Of a stretch of 64,000 bases of DNA, positions 51,516 through 60,591 are shown one piece after another. The stretch comes from an uncultured Oscillospiraceae bacterium. GTDB lineage: Bacteria > Bacillota > Clostridia > Oscillospirales > Oscillospiraceae. The position numbers and the translations under genes were made by a program. The stretch lies in the NCBI GenBank assembly GCA_934630985.1, contig CAKTXO010000002.1:1-64000 (forward strand), written 5' to 3'. Every line of letters starts with the position of its first letter. The first letter of the stretch is position 1. Below the pieces are notes generated by a model, which was given only the letters and a program-made list of their open reading frames with translations, made no database searches and was not told the DNA's origin.

Positions 51516-52007
51516 TACGGTGAACGTAGGTGCATGGAGCAATGAGGGGCGTGACCGGAGAGAATCCCTGGAAGGAGACGCACAAGTCAGCATGACATTG
51601 AAGCATGGAATTTACCTTTTTCGCCAATAAATTTATGTAAGCAAACACCCTGGGGCAGGGGAGCACCGGCGGGCCAAGTCCCGCACCGGAGGGAAATTGC
51701 CCGGCCCGGGAAAAGCACCCGTTTTTCCGGACGGTCTCTTAGTCCTTGCCCGTTTGAAATAGCCGCCGACAAAACACCGACCCGGATTTGCAGGGAAAGG
51801 CACCCCGCTCCTTCAATGTCCGGGTCGTCCGGGGCGGGGACGGCGGTTTTTTCGGATTTTTGGCAGATGCCCGAATCGGGCTTTTCGGGATTCCTACCAC
51901 TTTTGCCCCCGGAAAGTCCGACTTCGGCTATTGCTTCCCTTTGAAACAGAAAGGATTCAAACTGCTACGGTTGCCCAATTGGGGTAAGAAAAATTGTGAA
52001 CATTTTG

Positions 52008-52036
52008 TTGACATTTCACTAGAAAGGTACTATAAT
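52008..52036 (+). promoter_or_regulatory. Consensus promoter of the CstA-like gene
   Basis: TTGACA (52008-52013), exactly 17 bases and TATAAT (52031-52036): a perfect consensus with about 90 bases of leader. Confidence 0.85.
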
Positions 52037-52130
52037 ACAGGGGACGAGCCGGAATGCGCCAACATTCCCGCTCTGCGTTTGGAAACGCGTTTCGCGTCCG
52101 CGGAACGCCAAACTGTAAGGAGGGTAATAT

Positions 52131-53579
52131 ATGATTAGTTTCTTCGTATGTCTGGCACTTCTCATCGGCGGATACTTTATCTATGGCGGATTCGTATCCA
52201 AGACCTTCGGTCCTGACGACCGCGAGACCCCCGCTGTTACCATGGAGGACGGCGTTGACTACGTCGTCATGCCTACCTGGCGGATCTTCCTGATTCAGCT
52301 GCTGAACATTGCTGGCTTGGGCCCCATCTGGGGTGCTGTGGGCGGCGCGATGTGGGGCCCCAGCGTGTTCCTGTGGATCACCTTCGGTACCATTTTCGCC
52401 GGTGGTGTTCACGACTTCGCTTCCGGCTTTATGTCCATGCGGCATAACGGCCTGAGCGTCCCCGAGCTGACCGGTATGTACATGGGCAACGTCATGAAGC
52501 AGGTTATGCGTGTGTTCTCCACCGTGCTGCTGTTCATGGTGGGCGTTGTCTTCGCTGTTGGCCCTGCCGGCCTGCTGGCCTACCTGTGCGGTCAGGGCGG
52601 CGGCACCAGCATCCTGACCAACAAGTACTTCTGGCTGGTCATCGTGTTCGCTTACTTCTTCATCGCCACCTTCCTGTCTGTTGACAAGATCATCGGCAAG
52701 CTGTACCCCGTGTTCGGCATCTGCCTGATCGTCATGGCCATCGGCGTGGGCGTGGGCACCATCGCCCGGGGCTATGAGATTCCCGAAATCTTCCCCCTGC
52801 GCAATATGCACCCCGCCGGAACCTCCATCTTCCCCGCCATGTTCATTTCCGTGGCCTGCGGCGCCTGCTCCGGCTTCCATTCCACTCAGTCCCCCATCAT
52901 GGCCCGCTGCTGCAAGAGTGAGAAGATGTCTCACATGGTCTTCTACGGCGCCATGGTCTGCGAAGGCATCATCGCTCTGGTTTGGGCTGCTGCCTCCTGC
53001 GCTCTGTTCCCCATCGAGGGCGGTCTGATGACCGGCCTGAAGGAAGCTATGGCTGTCGGCCAGTCCGGCTGCGTGTACAACATCTGCTACACCACCATGG
53101 GCGGCTTCGGCGCCATCCTGGCTATGCTGGGTGTTATCGCCTGCCCCATCTCCTCCGGCGACACCGCTTTCCGGTCTGCCCGTCTGACCATTGCTGACGC
53201 CCTGAAGATGGACCAGAAGAGCTACAAGAACCGTCTGATCCTGACCATCCCCCTGCTGGCTCTGGGCGTTCTGGTTTCTCAGCTGGACTACACCTCCATC
53301 TGGAACTACTTCGCTTCCACCAACCAGATTCTGGCCGCCATCGTTCTGTGGACCGCTGCCATGTATCTGCGTCACGAGGGCAAGAACGCTTACGTTGCCG
53401 CTCTGCCCGCAACCTTCATGAGCGCTGTGACCCTGTCCTTCGTCTTCGGCAGCAAGCTGTACCTGGGCGGTATTTCCTTCCTGGCCAGCATCGCCACTTA
53501 CCTGGGCGTGGGCATCGCCGCTGTGATGCTGATCGTCTTCATCGCCACTGCCAAGAAGGGCGCCAAGGCTGCTCAGTAA
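52131..53579 (+). CDS. CstA-like carbon starvation carrier
   Basis: The 482-residue membrane protein starts with a helix and YGGFVSKTFGPDDRETPAVT, followed by DGVDYVVMPTWRIFLIQLLN and AGLGPIWGAVGGAMWGPSVF, then FASGFMSMRHNGLSVPEL. These are CstA/BtsT-family signatures; the length is that of the short form found in Clostridia. Family members import pyruvate or peptides with protons. AAGGAGG precedes the ATG, and codon use is again highly biased. The promoter is perfect consensus, so it may be strongly and constantly expressed. Confidence 0.9.
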   Translation: MISFFVCLALLIGGYFIYGGFVSKTFGPDDRETPAVTMEDGVDYVVMPTWRIFLIQLLNIAGLGPIWGAVGGAMWGPSVFLWITFGTIFAGGVHDFASGFMSMRHNGLSVPELTGMYMGNVMKQVMRVFSTVLLFMVGVVFAVGPAGLLAYLCGQGGGTSILTNKYFWLVIVFAYFFIATFLSVDKIIGKLYPVFGICLIVMAIGVGVGTIARGYEIPEIFPLRNMHPAGTSIFPAMFISVACGACSGFHSTQSPIMARCCKSEKMSHMVFYGAMVCEGIIALVWAAASCALFPIEGGLMTGLKEAMAVGQSGCVYNICYTTMGGFGAILAMLGVIACPISSGDTAFRSARLTIADALKMDQKSYKNRLILTIPLLALGVLVSQLDYTSIWNYFASTNQILAAIVLWTAAMYLRHEGKNAYVAALPATFMSAVTLSFVFGSKLYLGGISFLASIATYLGVGIAAVMLIVFIATAKKGAKAAQ

Positions 53580-53603
53580 CTTGATTTGAAAGGAATTTTC
53601 CCT

Positions 53604-53963
53604 ATGTACATACCGTCCAAAGCACTGTCCGAAAAAAAGCTGCCCCCGGAGGTTCTCCGGCCGGATAAAATGTTCTGCATCCACTATGAGGATTTCGGAC
53701 TGGGCGACGCGGCGCTGTATCTGGGAATGTACGGCCTGAGCCGGATCGGTTATATCCCCCTGAGCGCCATCACCCGGGTGTTCAAACGCCTGGGCGTGAC
53801 CAAGGGCTTCTTCGAGAACGGGAAGATTTACGGAACCCTGTGCTACCTGGTGGTTTGCTGGGACGGCAAGCAGAAGGTCTACCGCTTCACCCACGAGGAG
53901 AATCTGGACGCTCTGCTCCAGGCCATCCGGGAGAAAACCGACATTCCTGTGGGAAAACCCTGA
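53604..53963 (+). CDS. Protein of unknown function after the CstA-like gene
   Basis: The 119-residue protein starts at ATG 53604 with AAAGGAA upstream. It has MFCIHYEDFGLGDAALYLGM, YGLSRIGYIPLSAITRVFKR and GTLCYLVVCWDGKQKVYRF. Alternating strands then a final helix (ENLDALLQAIREKT) recall the small PH-like bacterial domains, but I cannot name it. It lies 24 bases after the carrier gene on the same strand and before a terminator, so it is likely co-expressed. Confidence 0.7.
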   Translation: MYIPSKALSEKKLPPEVLRPDKMFCIHYEDFGLGDAALYLGMYGLSRIGYIPLSAITRVFKRLGVTKGFFENGKIYGTLCYLVVCWDGKQKVYRFTHEENLDALLQAIREKTDIPVGKP

Positions 53964-53979
53964 ATTTCATACCCCATGC

Positions 53980-54010
53980 GCCCTCCGGCTTTTCGCCGGA
54001 GGGCGTTTTG
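53980..54010 (+). terminator. Terminator of the CstA-like operon
   Basis: A 10-bp stem GCCCTCCGGC/GCCGGAGGGC with a short loop is followed by GTTTTG. Confidence 0.8.
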
Positions 54011-54036
54011 CATTTTCTGGTGGCGGTTCGTATCAC

Positions 54037-54780
54037 ATATGTCATTGCGAGGAGGCCGGAGGCCGACGTGGCAATCCGTTCTCCCAAGCCTTCCCCTCTG
54101 GGGAAGGTGGCACGGCGTAGCCGTGACGGATGAGGTCGCTGTCAAATTTTTGGGCAGCCCCGTACCCTGCATGTCATTGCGAACCAGTGACCGATGTCAC
54201 TGGTGTGGCCCCTTCCAGGGATTCCCTCCGGTCACAATCCGTGCCCCCAAGCCTTCCCCTCCGGGGAAGGTGGCACGGCGCAGCCGTGACGGATGAGGGC
54301 AAAGGCTCCCCTTGCTGATCAAGGGGAGCTGCCCCAGTGCGCATACTGGGGCTGAGGGGATCAGAACTTTCCTTTTTGACAATCCCTCAGTCATGGCCTT
54401 GCGGGAGATGGCCATGACAGCTCCCTTTACACAAGGGAGCCGGGGTGCTCCCGCACCAGTGCGTTTCCCGCTGATTCTCGGAACGACCGGGGGATTGCCA
54501 CACCAGTGCTGCGGCACTGGTTCGCAATGACATGGTTTTTCGACAGTCTGGCCTTCCCCTCGGGGAAGGTGGCTCGCGCGTCTCACGCAAGCGCGAGACG
54601 GATGAGGGCCTGTGCTTTTTTATTTCCCTCATCCGCCCTCGTTCCTCGGGCACCTTCCCCCAAGGGAAGGCTTTGGGTTACGGATTGCCACACCAGTGAC
54701 ATCGGTCACTGGTTCGCAATGACATGCGGAATACGATAGTTCACGGAATGACCGGGGGATTGCAGCCGGAGGGAATCCCT
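54037..54780. repeat. Composite interspersed repeat cluster 4 (largest)
   Basis: More than 700 bases consist of nearly all modules in different orders: TGTCATTGCGA units at 54042, 54171 and inverted near 54520 and 54712; CCTTCCCC hairpins with GGTGGCACGG at 54083 and 54254; CTCCCCTTGCTGATCAAGGG at 54306; an inverted CTCCCTTTACACAAGGGAG at 54420. No gene is supported. Confidence 0.85.
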
Positions 54781-54870
54781 GGAAGAGGCGAACCGGCGAC
54801 ACGGATGATAGGAGAGCACCCGGAAAACCACACTTTTGACGATTTAATAACTTTTTAAGAATCCACCCCC

Positions 54871-54899
54871 TTTCTAATTAAGAAAAAGGATGATATAAT
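54871..54899 (+). promoter_or_regulatory. Promoter of the two-component operon
   Basis: TATAAT at 54894-54899 with a weak TTTCTA 17 bases upstream; the response-regulator start is 33 bases later. Confidence 0.5.
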
Positions 54900-54931
54900 A
54901 AGCGCAAAAAGAGGAAGAAGGGGCGAAAGAC

Positions 54932-55630
54932 ATGTACAACGTCCTGATTTGTGACGATCAGCCGGATATCGTAAACGCGCTGAAAATTTATCTTGCGCCG
55001 GAGGGCTACCATCTCTACGAGGCCTACACCGGCAAGGAAGCGCTGGAAGTGGTGAAGCGGCACGACATTCACCTGATTTTGCTGGATGTGATGATGCCGG
55101 TCATGGACGGCATTACTGCCACCTCCAAAATCCGGGAATTTTCCAACGCACCCATCATTCTGCTCACCGCCAAGTCCGAAACCGAGGACAAGGTGCTGGG
55201 GCTGAACGTGGGAGCCGACGACTATATCACCAAGCCCTTCGTGCCGGTGGAGGTGCTGGCTCGGGTTCGCTCCCAGCTGCGCCGGTATGACCGGCTGGGC
55301 AGCAAGCCGGAGACGGTGGAGGGCAACCTGACCGTAGGCGGGGTGACCCTGGACGACCGGACGAAAACCGTCAGCGTGGACGGAGAAGAGGTGGCGCTGA
55401 CCCCTACGGAATACGCCATTTTGCATCTTCTGATGGCAAATCCCGGGAAGGTCTTTTCCACCAAGGTGCTCTATGAGTCCGTCTGGCAGGAGACAGCCCT
55501 GGGCAGCGAGGGCGCGGTGGCGGTGCACATCCGACACCTGCGGGAAAAAATCGAAATCAACCCTTCCGAGCCCCGATACCTGAAGGTGGTATGGGGTCAG
55601 GGTTATAAAATGGAGGCAACGGTCCGATGA
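54932..55630 (+). CDS. OmpR-family response regulator
   Basis: The 232-residue protein has a receiver domain with DD at 8-9, the phosphorylated Asp52 in LILLDVMMP and Lys in LTAKSETE near 102. The winged-helix DNA-binding domain spans about 128-230 (TPTEYAILHLLMANPGKVFS and VAVHIRHLREKIE). It resembles the VanR/RprY-like regulators of Clostridia. Its stop overlaps the kinase start (ATGA), so the pair is co-translated. Confidence 0.92.
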   Translation: MYNVLICDDQPDIVNALKIYLAPEGYHLYEAYTGKEALEVVKRHDIHLILLDVMMPVMDGITATSKIREFSNAPIILLTAKSETEDKVLGLNVGADDYITKPFVPVEVLARVRSQLRRYDRLGSKPETVEGNLTVGGVTLDDRTKTVSVDGEEVALTPTEYAILHLLMANPGKVFSTKVLYESVWQETALGSEGAVAVHIRHLREKIEINPSEPRYLKVVWGQGYKMEATVR

Positions 55631-58374
55631 AAAGTCATGGAGTGTTCAAGTTTATTGCCATCGGGCTGTGCGCCCTGTGCCTGCTGAGTGCCTGCGGCGG
55701 ACTGGCGGGAATTATCTGCCTGACCGAAGGGGATCTCTACAACAAAACCGTGGACGAACGTCTGGCGCAGACGACGAGTGACTATGCGGAAAATTACGCC
55801 GCTCAGGTGGCTCTGGAATATGCCGGGAAGATTCTGGGCGGCTGCCCTTCCGAGATGCTCCGGGCCCAGGCCGACGAAATGTATGGCTCCCCGGACTGGT
55901 TCTATCGGCTCTATCCGGATTACGGCTATGAGATTCTGGACGCCGAGGGTCGGGTGGTCAGCAGCTACAACCTGGAAAATGCCAAGGCAAACCCCAGCAG
56001 CGTTTGCTATAGCTACCCGGAGACGGGCAAGTATATGCACTTCGTAGGCCTTGCGGGACAGACGGAGCTGGGGGAGGAGAGGCTGCCCCGGACGGTGGAG
56101 GAAGGGGAGGAATACCTCTATGATGCCGTCCAGCCCATGGGCAGCTATGTGACCCGGATGACCGTGGGCTATCCGGACGGCTCCGGGATTACCTACGGCG
56201 GCGGTGAGGGTAAAATCGGCCTGATGATTCACGATGAAATGGGTCGGGTTCTCTTCCGGGGTTTTGAGCCGGAGGGGGAGATTCTTGACAATCGCCCCAA
56301 TTACATTCAGTGCCTGGGCACGGATGGGGAACTGGTTTACGAGGCTTCCTGCGCCGACGTGGATGCGGTAGGTACCCTGACCTACGACGAAAGCGGCTAC
56401 CTGGTGTTCCGGAGCAACGATCCGGAGCCGGAGGTGGTGGTGGAAACCACCGCAGCCGAAACCGTCCCTGAGACTACCGTGGCCGAGACCACGGCGGCCA
56501 CGGAGGCAACCGGCGAGACTGGGGCCACCACCGAAACCGTGGCGGAAACCACCGCTTCCAGTGCCTCCGAGACACCTGCCGAAACCACCGTGCCCCAGAC
56601 CACGGCGGAGGAAACCACCGTTCCCACGACAACGGAAGCGACTGTCCCGGCCACCACTGCCCCTGCCGTGGCGGCTCAGGCAGAGACCCTGCCGGATACC
56701 GAAGTGACCGAGCCGGTGATGATCGACGACAAGCCTCTGAGCAGCTATCAGATCAACCGGATTTCCTACTACGACAGCACCACCGGGGAGGAAGTGACGG
56801 CAAAGTACGTCTACGTTACCATGCCCGAGCTGACCGTGCGGCTGTATGTTGATCCCGCCGGCAACGGAAGCGGCGCGGTCTGGAATGCCCTGCGGATTCT
56901 GCGGAGCATCCGGGGAATGCTGCTGCCCATCGTCTGCGTGAGCCTGCTCCTGTTCGCGGCCACGGCGGCGTATCTTTGCAGCGTAGCCGGACGGAAGCCC
57001 GGTATCCCTGAGGTTCGGGCCGGAGGGCTGAACCGACTGCCTCTGGATCTGTATCTGGTGATTGCGGGAGGCCTGACTGCCGGCTGTATCGCCGGCGGTG
57101 CGGCGGTCAGCATGTATCTGATACGAAGCGACCTGACCACCGGCATTGGCCTGGGCGTGCTGCTGATGTACCTGGGCAGTGTGGCCTTTGTAGGCTTCTG
57201 CTACGCGGCGGCGGCTCAGCTGAAGACCCCGGATGGCTTCCTCTGGCGCAACAGCCTCTGCGGCCGGTGCCTGAATCTGTGCGTCCGTCTGGCAAAATGG
57301 CTGGAAAATATCCTCAGCACCCGCACCTGGCCCTGGCTGGTGCGCCTTGGTAAAAAGCTCTGGGGCAGTCTGGGCAGAGGGGGCACCTGGCTGGAAAAAC
57401 GGGTGAACCGGATGATTTCCTATCTGCCTCTGGTCTGGCAGTGGCTGCTGGCAGGGGGCGCCTGCCTGGTTCTCTTCGTGGTAAGCCAAGGTTCTGTCTG
57501 GAGCCTGGCTCTGTGGGCGGCGGTGATCTGCTACGGCGCCTACTGCTTCGGAAAGCTTATGGACAGCGCAGCCCGGATGAGCAAGGGCGACCTGAACATC
57601 AAGGTGGACGAGAAGCATATGGTGGGCGTGTTCTGCCAGTTTGCCCAGAGCCTGAACAGTCTGGCGGACGCCACGGTGACGGCGGCTCAGCGGCAGTTCA
57701 AGTCCGAGCGGATGAAGACCGAGCTGATTACCAACGTTTCCCACGATATCAAGACCCCGCTGACCTCCATCATCAACTATGTGGATCTGCTGGAAAAGGC
57801 CCAGACCGAGGAAGAGCGGAAGGAATATCTGGAGGTGCTGGATCGCCAGTCCCACCGGCTGAAGAAGCTCATTGACGATCTGATGGATATGAGCAAGGCC
57901 AGCACCGGCAACATGAGCGTGTTTATCACCCAAGTGGACGCGGTGGAGTCCGTGAACCAGGCGCTGGGCGAGTTTGCCGACAAGCTGGACAGAGCGAACC
58001 TGATTCCCGTGTTCCGCCATGAGGAGCCCTTCGTGCCCATGATGGCCGACGGCAAGCTGGTCTGGCGGGTGCTGAGTAACCTATTGGGCAACGCGGTGAA
58101 GTATGCCCTGCCCGGAACCCGGCTGTATATTGACCTGAGCCGTCTGGAGGGCAAGGTGGTTCTGTCCGTGAAGAATATTTCCCGGGAGGAGCTGAACATC
58201 GACTCCGAGGAGTTGATGGAGCGGTTCGTCCAGGGAGACGACTCCCGGAATACCGAGGGCAGCGGCCTGGGGCTGAACATCGCCAAGAGCCTGATGGAGC
58301 TGCAAAAGGGCGAGCTGCAATTGCTGGTGGATGGCGACCTGTTCAAGGTCACGCTGATTTTCCCGGGTATCTAA
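55627..58374 (+). CDS. Large sensor histidine kinase with a Thr/Glu-rich outer segment
   Basis: The 915-residue protein starts with a membrane helix (FIAIGLCALCLLSACGGLAG) and has an outer region of about 370 residues. The last part (about 268-365) is a low-complexity run of TTAETT/EATV units. Then come several membrane helices (near 430-650: LPIVCVSLLLFAATAAYL, LYLVIAGGLTAGCIAGGA, WLLAGGACLVLFVV). The kinase core has His705 in NVSHDIKTPLTSIINYVDLL, the N box LLGNAVKYA, and the G box EGSGLGLNIAKSLM. It is an active-looking kinase. A Thr-rich outer linker is unusual and may span the wall. Confidence 0.88.
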   Translation: MKSHGVFKFIAIGLCALCLLSACGGLAGIICLTEGDLYNKTVDERLAQTTSDYAENYAAQVALEYAGKILGGCPSEMLRAQADEMYGSPDWFYRLYPDYGYEILDAEGRVVSSYNLENAKANPSSVCYSYPETGKYMHFVGLAGQTELGEERLPRTVEEGEEYLYDAVQPMGSYVTRMTVGYPDGSGITYGGGEGKIGLMIHDEMGRVLFRGFEPEGEILDNRPNYIQCLGTDGELVYEASCADVDAVGTLTYDESGYLVFRSNDPEPEVVVETTAAETVPETTVAETTAATEATGETGATTETVAETTASSASETPAETTVPQTTAEETTVPTTTEATVPATTAPAVAAQAETLPDTEVTEPVMIDDKPLSSYQINRISYYDSTTGEEVTAKYVYVTMPELTVRLYVDPAGNGSGAVWNALRILRSIRGMLLPIVCVSLLLFAATAAYLCSVAGRKPGIPEVRAGGLNRLPLDLYLVIAGGLTAGCIAGGAAVSMYLIRSDLTTGIGLGVLLMYLGSVAFVGFCYAAAAQLKTPDGFLWRNSLCGRCLNLCVRLAKWLENILSTRTWPWLVRLGKKLWGSLGRGGTWLEKRVNRMISYLPLVWQWLLAGGACLVLFVVSQGSVWSLALWAAVICYGAYCFGKLMDSAARMSKGDLNIKVDEKHMVGVFCQFAQSLNSLADATVTAAQRQFKSERMKTELITNVSHDIKTPLTSIINYVDLLEKAQTEEERKEYLEVLDRQSHRLKKLIDDLMDMSKASTGNMSVFITQVDAVESVNQALGEFADKLDRANLIPVFRHEEPFVPMMADGKLVWRVLSNLLGNAVKYALPGTRLYIDLSRLEGKVVLSVKNISREELNIDSEELMERFVQGDDSRNTEGSGLGLNIAKSLMELQKGELQLLVDGDLFKVTLIFPGI

Positions 58375-58383
58375 CATATAACG

Positions 58384-58848
58384 CATGTCATTGCGAACCA
58401 GCGGTGCTCCGCGCAGCGAATCTAAAATAACAATGACTGCCAGCGGCAGTCATACCGCAATGTACAGATGGCACGGCACAGCCGTGACGGATGAGGGTCA
58501 CTTGCCTCTCACTATGGGAGAGGTCAGCGTGTCAAAAAAGCCCCCAATATACGTTGTCATTCCGAACCAGTCCGCAGACTGGTGTGGGAATCCCCCGGAT
58601 AGAAGTAAAAGCCGCTGGTTAAGATTTAAAATGTTTGAAAATTAGGGGGATTGCCACGGCAGTGTACGCACTGCCTCGCAATGACATGGTTTTTCGACAG
58701 TCTGGCCTCTCCCTATGGGAGAGGTGCCCTGAAAGGGCGGAGAGGGCGGAATTTACCCTCTCAGTCACTTCGTGACAGCTCCCCCAGAGGGGGAGCCAAG
58801 AAGATTACGGATTGCGAACCAGTGACGTCGGTCACTGGTTCGCAATGA
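58384..58848. repeat. Composite interspersed repeat cluster 5
   Basis: TGTCATTGCGAACCAGCGG, ATGGCACGGCACAGCCGTGAC, a TGTCATTCCGAACCAGTCCG unit with GTGTGGGAATCCCCCGG, CTCTCCCTATGGGAGAGG with the CTCAGTCACTTCGTGACAGC module, and a final fold-back GCGAACCAGTGACG...ACTGGTTCGC (58813-58845). Confidence 0.85.
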
Positions 58849-58863
58849 GCTTTTTTACCAATA

Positions 58864-58892
58864 TTGCTTTTTCTCAAAAAGGACGCTATAAT
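58864..58892 (+). promoter_or_regulatory. Promoter of the MscS-like channel gene
   Basis: TTGCTT (58864-58869), 17 bases and TATAAT (58887-58892), 21 bases before the start codon. Confidence 0.7.
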
Positions 58893-58913
58893 AAACCCAA
58901 AAGGAGGAATTCT

Positions 58914-59711
58914 ATGTTGGATATGCTGCTTGCTTCCCTGTCCGGAAGCCTGTTTTTCAAAAAGCTCATGGGCACGGTGCTGATTCTCGTCATTGGGGTG
59001 CTGGTCATCCGGGTCATCATGCGGCTCATTACCGCAGCTCTGGAAAAATCCCACCTGGAAAAGGCGGCGCACAGCCTGATTCTCTCTCTGGCGAGAGCCG
59101 CCATGTATATCCTGCTGTTCCTCATTGCCGCATCCCAGATGGGCATTGACGTGTCCAGCATTGTGGCGCTGGCCAGCGTCCTGACTTTGGCACTTTCGCT
59201 GGCACTTCAGAACATGGTGTCCAACCTCATCGGCGGCTTTGTGATTCTGTATACCCACCCCTTCCACAGCGGCGACTATGTGGAGATCGCCGGTCAGGGA
59301 GGCACGGTGAAGGAAATCAGCATGACTTACACCGTGCTGGCAACCCCGGACAACCGAATCATTTCCATTCCCAACAGCGCGGTAGCCGCCGCCCAGGTCG
59401 TGAACTATTCCAGCGCGGACAGCCGCCGGGTGGAGCTGACGGTGACGGCTTCCTACGACGCGCCCACCCAGAAGGTGCTGGATGCCCTGGTGCTGGCAGG
59501 CACCGTGGACAACGCCCTGCTGAATCCGGCGCCTTCCGCGGTGATTGTCAGCTATGACGACAGTGCTATCCGCTACAGCCTGCGGATCTGGGTGAAGCCC
59601 GGGGACTACTGGGACGTGTATTTCCAGGTGAATCAGCGGATCAAGGATGTCTTCGACCAGCAGGGCATTGAGATGACCTATCCTCACTTGAATGTCCATT
59701 TGGACAAATAA
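58914..59711 (+). CDS. MscS-family mechanosensitive channel
   Basis: The 265-residue protein has three membrane helices. The third is the pore helix (SIVALASVLTLALSLALQNM followed by VSNLIGGFVILYTHPFHSGD). The cytoplasmic beta domain then follows (YVEIAGQGGTVKEISMTYTV). Length and motifs match small MscS channels, which release solutes on osmotic downshock. The ATG at 58914 has AAGGAGG 8 bases upstream. Confidence 0.92.
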   Translation: MLDMLLASLSGSLFFKKLMGTVLILVIGVLVIRVIMRLITAALEKSHLEKAAHSLILSLARAAMYILLFLIAASQMGIDVSSIVALASVLTLALSLALQNMVSNLIGGFVILYTHPFHSGDYVEIAGQGGTVKEISMTYTVLATPDNRIISIPNSAVAAAQVVNYSSADSRRVELTVTASYDAPTQKVLDALVLAGTVDNALLNPAPSAVIVSYDDSAIRYSLRIWVKPGDYWDVYFQVNQRIKDVFDQQGIEMTYPHLNVHLDK

Positions 59712-59730
59712 AATTTCCGGAAAAACAAAG

Positions 59731-59751
59731 CGGGCGGCCATTGGCCGCCCG
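59731..59751 (+). terminator. Hairpin after the channel gene
   Basis: The palindrome CGGGCGGCCATTGGCCGCCC, then G, lies 19 bases after the stop. It has no T-run. The same palindrome occurs at 60104-60122, followed there by TCATTTTTT, so it is a mobile or shared terminator unit. Confidence 0.6.
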
Positions 59752-59807
59752 AGACTGTTAAAAGAATGTGGTGCAGTTTTCCGGTTTTTCAGAGAAATAT
59801 CGACAAA

Positions 59808-60075
59808 CGCACTGGTGCGGGAGCACCCGGAGGCTCCCTTGTGTAAAGGGAGCTGGCAAAAATCTCTGATTTTTGACTGAGGGATTGTCAAAATAAGAGA
59901 GTTCTGATCCCCTCAGTCTCGTGCTTGCGGGGGACGCACGAGACAGCTCCCCTTGATCAGCAAGGGGAGCCTTTTGCCCCCTTTACACAAGGGGGCTTTG
60001 CGCCTCGCTTGGAAGCGTCTTGACGCTTAGAGAGGATTTCCACACCACTTAATTCCGGAGGCACGCAATGACAAC
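59808..60075. repeat. Composite interspersed repeat cluster 6
   Basis: It holds the CTCCCTTGTGTAAAGGGAG hairpin with TTTTTGACTGAGGGATTG, then CCCCTCAGTCTCGTGC, the CTCCCCTTGATCAGCAAGGG hairpin and CCCCCTTTACACAAGGGGG. A variant without the GCGAACC unit; a degenerate form lies at 60036-60072. Confidence 0.8.
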
Positions 60076-60103
60076 GCGTTTTTCGGACTCTTTTGAAACG
60101 CTG

Positions 60104-60131
60104 GGGCGGCCATTGGCCGCCCGTCATTTTT
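60104..60131 (+). terminator. Terminator-like palindrome facing the BofA-like gene
   Basis: GGGCGGCCATTGGCCGCCC followed by GTCATTTTTTGC. It sits at the 3' end of the minus-strand BofA-like gene and downstream of the channel gene, and may serve both strands. Confidence 0.6.
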
Positions 60132-60134
60132 TGC

Positions 60135-60386
60135 TTACAGCACCGCAAGCACCGCCAAGATCGCAATGCCCGGCAGACCCAGCACGCCGGATACCAGCAC
60201 GGTGACGGCGTTGATGGGGAAGAAAATCCCCGTAAAGCCAGAGACACTGTTCAGAAGCCACAGGCACACGAAGCCGCAGGCACAGTGAATGGCGATTTTG
60301 AAGCCCAGCTTCAGGGGCATCAGCAGCAGCCGGATGAGCACAATGGCTAAAATGGCGGGAATCAGTAATGTGACAAATGTTTCCAT
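60135..60386 (-). CDS. bofA: BofA-family membrane protein (pro-sigma-K processing regulator)
   Basis: The 83-residue protein has two membrane helices: TLLIPAILAIVLIRLLLMPL, then FKIAIHCACGFVCLWLL followed by FFPINAVTVLVSGVLGLPGI. The second block is the BofA signature (N-x-x-T...G.LG.PG). In Bacillus BofA inhibits the SpoIVFB protease that activates sigma-K. The ATG at 60386 has GGAGG 5 bases upstream. It suggests a spore-forming lineage, though BofA-like genes also occur in relatives that do not form spores. Confidence 0.8.
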   Translation of the reverse strand: METFVTLLIPAILAIVLIRLLLMPLKLGFKIAIHCACGFVCLWLLNSVSGFTGIFFPINAVTVLVSGVLGLPGIAILAVLAVL

Positions 60387-60591
60387 GGGAACCTCCGTAT
60401 GAATGTGGGTATTTTGCAAATAATAGCTCCGGACAGCAAGAAACAAGCCATTTGTGACGACAAAACGCCTGTTACATTGTCTGTCAAGTGTGTCGCCGAC
60501 AAGCGCAGCGGTGTGACGCGAGAAAGGGAAGACAGGGAACGGTCTTCCCGGTACATTATGGCGGAAATTTCCTCTGATTAAACGGAAAAGC

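Noticed and set aside
51957-53894. A 645-codon open frame antisense to the CstA-like gene; similar frames lie opposite the permeases (50065-51666) and the histidine kinase (55603-58020).
   Set aside because: Composition is His/Gln/Asp/Gly-rich without motifs; these are shadows of GC-rich coding DNA.
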